Under the pieces are notes generated by a model that saw only the letters and a list, made by a program, of their open reading frames with translations, was not told the origin of the DNA and did no database searches. The translations under genes and the position numbers were made by a program. From contig JAGQRC010000190.1 in assembly GCA_020425835.1 (NCBI GenBank), forward strand, positions 1 to 6,932: a stretch of 6,932 bases of DNA, given 5' to 3'. Of this stretch, positions 5,201-6,932 are shown piece after piece. Each line of letters opens with the position of its first letter. The first letter of the stretch is position 1. The stretch is from Planctomycetota bacterium (GTDB lineage: Bacteria; Planctomycetota; UBA8108; UBA1146; JAJFFE01).

Positions 5201-6932
5201 GACGACAACGGGAACACGACCGCCTACTCCTACGACTCGGTGAACCGACTGTCCCAGGTGACCGACGCCAAGGGCAACTCGACGAGTTACTCCTACGACG
5301 GGAACGAGAACGTGTTGTCGGAGACCGAGACGGAGAAGTCGGACCTGTCGACGCCCGACGAGATGTTCACGGTGACTTACTCGTACGACAATCTCGATCG
5401 GATGATCCGCAAGGTCGATCCCGTCGGGGACATCGTCGAGTTCGGGTACGACTCTCGGAACAACCAGACCCACCTGTTCGACGCCAGGCGCGGAGGCAGC
5501 GCCGATCCGGAATCGGGAAACCGCACGACGTACGAGTACGATGGGCTCGACCGCCTCACGGCCACCCGCCGAGTGATGACGGATGATGGAACCGGGGCCG
5601 GATCGGTGATCGGCGAGGTGGTGACCCAACAGTTCTGGGACGACTCCTCCCGGCTGCGAACGCAAACCGATGACTCCGGGAACGCGACGCTCTACTCCTA
5701 CGACAGCCTCGACCGGCAGACGCAGATCGAGCACGCCGACGGAACCCTGCACACGTTCACTTCCTACGACGTGAACGGGAACGTGCTCCAGCAGGTGGAC
5801 GCCGACGGCAACGTGATCGATGCGACCTACGACCGGCTCGACCGGGTCTCCACTCGAACCATCACCTACTCGGGTCCGCTGCCGACGCAGAACGAGTCCT
5901 ACGCGTACGACGGACTGTCGCGCGCCGTGCAGGCAGGGGACGACGACTCGCTCGTCACGCGCGAGTACGATTCGCTGTCGCACATCGTCTCCGAGACGAT
6001 CACCGACCTGCTCGTTCCGGACACGCGCGTGGTGATCACCGGTTACGACGGCGCGGGGAACCAGCTGTTCTGCGTCTATCCGAGTGGTCGCATCATCGAC
6101 ACGAGCTTCGATTCCCTGAACCGGAAGTCGTCGATCACCGAAGGGGTGACCACGATCGCGCATTACGACTACTTCGGCCGCGACCGGGTGGAGCAACGGA
6201 GCTACTCGGGCGGCGTCATGACGTCGAACTTCGCCTATGACGGCGATCGACGGATCAGCGGAACGACCCACGTCGGCGCCGGAACGATCGACTCCCGTCT
6301 GTACACCTGGGACGAGATGTCGAACAAGGTCCAACGTCGAGACACTCGAGCCGGGGGACCCGAGCTCGAGCACGTCTACGCCTACGACTCCCTGCATCGG
6401 CTCGTCGACACGGTGGTCACCGACTCCGGGTCTTCGACGGTCCGGAGCACGAACTACATCCTCGACGGCGTGGGGAACCGAGCGTTCGTGACCGACGACG
6501 GCTGTCCGGGTGCGTACACCTGTCAGTCCGTGGACCCGCCGGCGGACTGTCAGGTCAACCAGTACACGACGACACCCTGTGACTCGCGGGCCTACGATGA
6601 GCGTGGCAATCTGATCGGCTTCGGCGCGGGTCTCCCGGTGGCGGCCGTGCTCATCCACGACTACCGCGGTCAACTGTTGTCGCAGGCCACGGTCGTGGAT
6701 CCGAACCCGATCGCCGTCTATCGCTACGACGCGCTGGGCCGGCGCATCGCTCGACAGTTGCTGGCCACACCGCTCGTGACCTACTCGTACGACGACCAGC
6801 AGGTGATCGAGGAGAAGGAGATCGTCGGCGTGACGACGACCTACGTCCTCGGACGGGGCATCGACGAGGTCTTGTCGATGCGCCGGGCCGGAGTCGACTA
6901 CTACTTCTTCGCCGATGACATCAGATCGGAAG
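2285..6932 (+). CDS. secreted RHS/YD-repeat protein with N-terminal dockerin-like domain (C-terminus beyond the window)
   Basis: The frame is open for more than 1549 codons with no stop. Residues 1-27 are a Sec signal peptide (MRRLRTHP, a hydrophobic core, then VSA before Gln28). Residues 32-100 hold two dockerin-type calcium loops, GDCNADEHYDISDAI (from 35) and CDANDDEGFDISDAV (from 67), 32 residues apart. A Cys/Pro/Ser-rich linker follows to about 155. A DUF6531-like segment starts near 160 (HTVHLHSGEFYLAATDL, then TRKYRSRFG). From about residue 290, YD repeats recur about every 20 residues in their regular stretches (Tyr at 298, 319, 338 and on to YSYDD near 1500), with many YDxxGN/YDxxxR units. 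GFGGCCGTNFVTSHTDGR contains Cys575-Cys576. A second Cys cluster lies at 1407-1432. YVLGRGIDEV near the end is typical of the last part of an RHS core, so the closing core motif and variable tip should lie just outside. Such repeats build hollow beta-shells that enclose or display a C-terminal domain. The likely location is the cell surface or outside the cell; effector, adhesion or scaffold roles cannot be separated without the C-terminus. The last three residues (RSE) are probably adapter-derived. Confidence 0.93.
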   Translation, partial: MRRLRTHPLIAIVASLLIFLLGPAVSAQSQPFIRGDCNADEHYDISDAIRALGALFGGQTVPCVNACDANDDEGFDISDAVYILSSLFTGGPLPPAPHPGCGNDPTPGSLSCDSFDPCPSGSGIAFESPPEAPPAAPCSSSGQGCGSCANDRAPVDRGPMHTVHLHSGEFYLAATDLRIPGRGLDFTWTRKYRSRFGPDTEQGNGWDYSYNVRIEQPDATSVVLHDGNGRHDRYAKQSDDTYTAAEFFRSGKFQPGGEFILTFADTGAWTFRSLSESVAPGKIALIADRNDNALAFTYDANGRLVTVTDTLGRDIDIAYDVDGFIQSVTDFEGRSVTYSYYQDGDALGSAGDLKTATTPLSKTTTYTYAVAPTDPSLSHNMLTVTDPKGQQVLQNVYGGGDPSAVDFDKVITQHWGEIGGVLNEILDVTYALVDPFDAINSEVIRAIVNDRAGNVRVYSYDANHRLVVKDEYTGRAPQKNLPTTEVDNLPVNPLRLDDPVSFQTLFDWNVDARLSRVDYPNGNVVEQTFEVDTDPGADWRSRGNLRTLRRTVGVLTGDQSGIVESFEYETGFGGCCGTNFVTSHTDGRQNVTTHEYDTAGNRTKTIQPIPGIEEEYAYNVYGQRLTRLHPANSTGHRRLDQYSYYDDGGAHDGYLQQEVIDVGFEELTTVYDYDAVGNIISKTDPRGHTREFTYDDRNRLVLERSPEVRDGSAIFYEKAYTYDDNDNVVQVDVQNIDHYGVLQPNSMITTTFDHDELDNVVRETREVDATRNVVTEYVYDDNRNRTLVRYGEATGGDSDPLTAGDDPDNTLTIAYDERDLVFQETKAAGTPEQSTTQYDYDRNRNLKRRVVGIEGAAPREWTYEYDGYDRLVSMADPMGNVTEYHYDANGNVGGDSSPGVPNDFGKKASGELVDVEGQTANVRLYEVNYTYDAMDRLLREDVAFFDEGGDVGDGLSSKIMTYADDSQLVTETDDNGNTTAYSYDSVNRLSQVTDAKGNSTSYSYDGNENVLSETETEKSDLSTPDEMFTVTYSYDNLDRMIRKVDPVGDIVEFGYDSRNNQTHLFDARRGGSADPESGNRTTYEYDGLDRLTATRRVMTDDGTGAGSVIGEVVTQQFWDDSSRLRTQTDDSGNATLYSYDSLDRQTQIEHADGTLHTFTSYDVNGNVLQQVDADGNVIDATYDRLDRVSTRTITYSGPLPTQNESYAYDGLSRAVQAGDDDSLVTREYDSLSHIVSETITDLLVPDTRVVITGYDGAGNQLFCVYPSGRIIDTSFDSLNRKSSITEGVTTIAHYDYFGRDRVEQRSYSGGVMTSNFAYDGDRRISGTTHVGAGTIDSRLYTWDEMSNKVQRRDTRAGGPELEHVYAYDSLHRLVDTVVTDSGSSTVRSTNYILDGVGNRAFVTDDGCPGAYTCQSVDPPADCQVNQYTTTPCDSRAYDERGNLIGFGAGLPVAAVLIHDYRGQLLSQATVVDPNPIAVYRYDALGRRIARQLLATPLVTYSYDDQQVIEEKEIVGVTTTYVLGRGIDEVLSMRRAGVDYYFFADDIRSE
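3176..6790 (+). repeat. degenerate YD-repeat array inside the RHS gene
   Basis: A TAC-GAC core recurs in frame, often written TACTCCTACGAC and followed by an AACGGGAAC-type Gly-Asn codon pair. Clear copies are at 3176 (YDANGR), 4940 (YDANGN), 5294 (YDGNEN), 5765 (YDVNGN) and 6782 (YSYDD). The units are diverged at the DNA level, as expected for old protein repeats. Spacing is near 60-65 bp in regular stretches, with longer interruptions such as about 3480-3650. The repeated words could still confuse short-read assembly. Confidence 0.8.
6923..6932 (+). other. probable residual Illumina TruSeq adapter at the sequence end
   Basis: The final ten bases, AGATCGGAAG, are identical to the first ten of the common Illumina TruSeq adapter (AGATCGGAAGAGC) and sit exactly at the terminus. 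In the RHS frame they encode Arg-Ser-Glu directly after YYFFADDI, where other RHS proteins continue with a hydrophobic 'xxNVxALTD'-like strand. A chance ten-base match placed exactly at the end is improbable, so these bases should not be treated as genomic. Confidence 0.8.

Noticed and set aside
1940..6673. A 1577-codon open frame on the minus strand, antisense to the RHS gene
   Set aside because: It uses the same codon boundaries as the RHS gene. It stays open because TTA, CTA and TCA codons are virtually absent from this GC-rich gene, and its Val/Arg/Gly-rich text (reversed TAC-GAC repeats become Val-Val) has no domain. The RHS frame has a signal peptide, domains and a good ribosome binding site.
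3176..6790. Repeated TACGAC words considered as a CRISPR-like or tandem DNA repeat
   Set aside because: Units are diverged, stay in frame and encode YD motifs; there are no constant repeats with unique spacers.

Overview
This GC-rich window (roughly 60-65 % G+C by eye) most likely comes from a marine or environmental member of the Planctomycetota. The main clue is the N-terminus of the large plus-strand gene: a paired dockerin-like segment of the form 'RGDCNxDxxxDISDAI ... CDANDDxxxDISDAVYILSSLF ... PGCGxDPT', which I recognise from secreted planctomycete proteins. The phylum assignment rests on recognised style, not on a database search.

Layout. Positions 1-188 hold an edge fragment whose coding strand I cannot settle; a minus-strand gene start at 88 is my preferred reading. 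Positions 189-1943 (minus strand) encode a membrane-anchored sulfatase/alkaline-phosphatase-superfamily enzyme of LTA-synthase-like architecture: several N-terminal membrane helices followed by an extracytoplasmic hydrolase or transferase domain. A divergent intergenic region of about 340 bp follows. From 2285 to the right edge runs one uninterrupted plus-strand frame of more than 1549 codons. It encodes a secreted RHS/YD-repeat protein with a signal peptide, two dockerin-like calcium loops, a DUF6531-like entry segment and a long YD-repeat shell. Its C-terminus lies outside the window, including any hypervariable or toxin tip.

The two large genes diverge from a shared intergenic region and both products act outside the cytoplasm. 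Nothing in the sequence proves that they work together. The strongest unexpected observation is technical: the last ten bases equal the start of the Illumina TruSeq adapter. The final residues of the RHS protein are therefore suspect, and the contig end looks like an artefact.

I found no CRISPR array, tRNA, rRNA, insertion sequence or convincing terminator. I do not think the window contains a new multi-gene system. The most unusual biology is the surface-targeted RHS protein with its dockerin-like head and cysteine-enriched segments.
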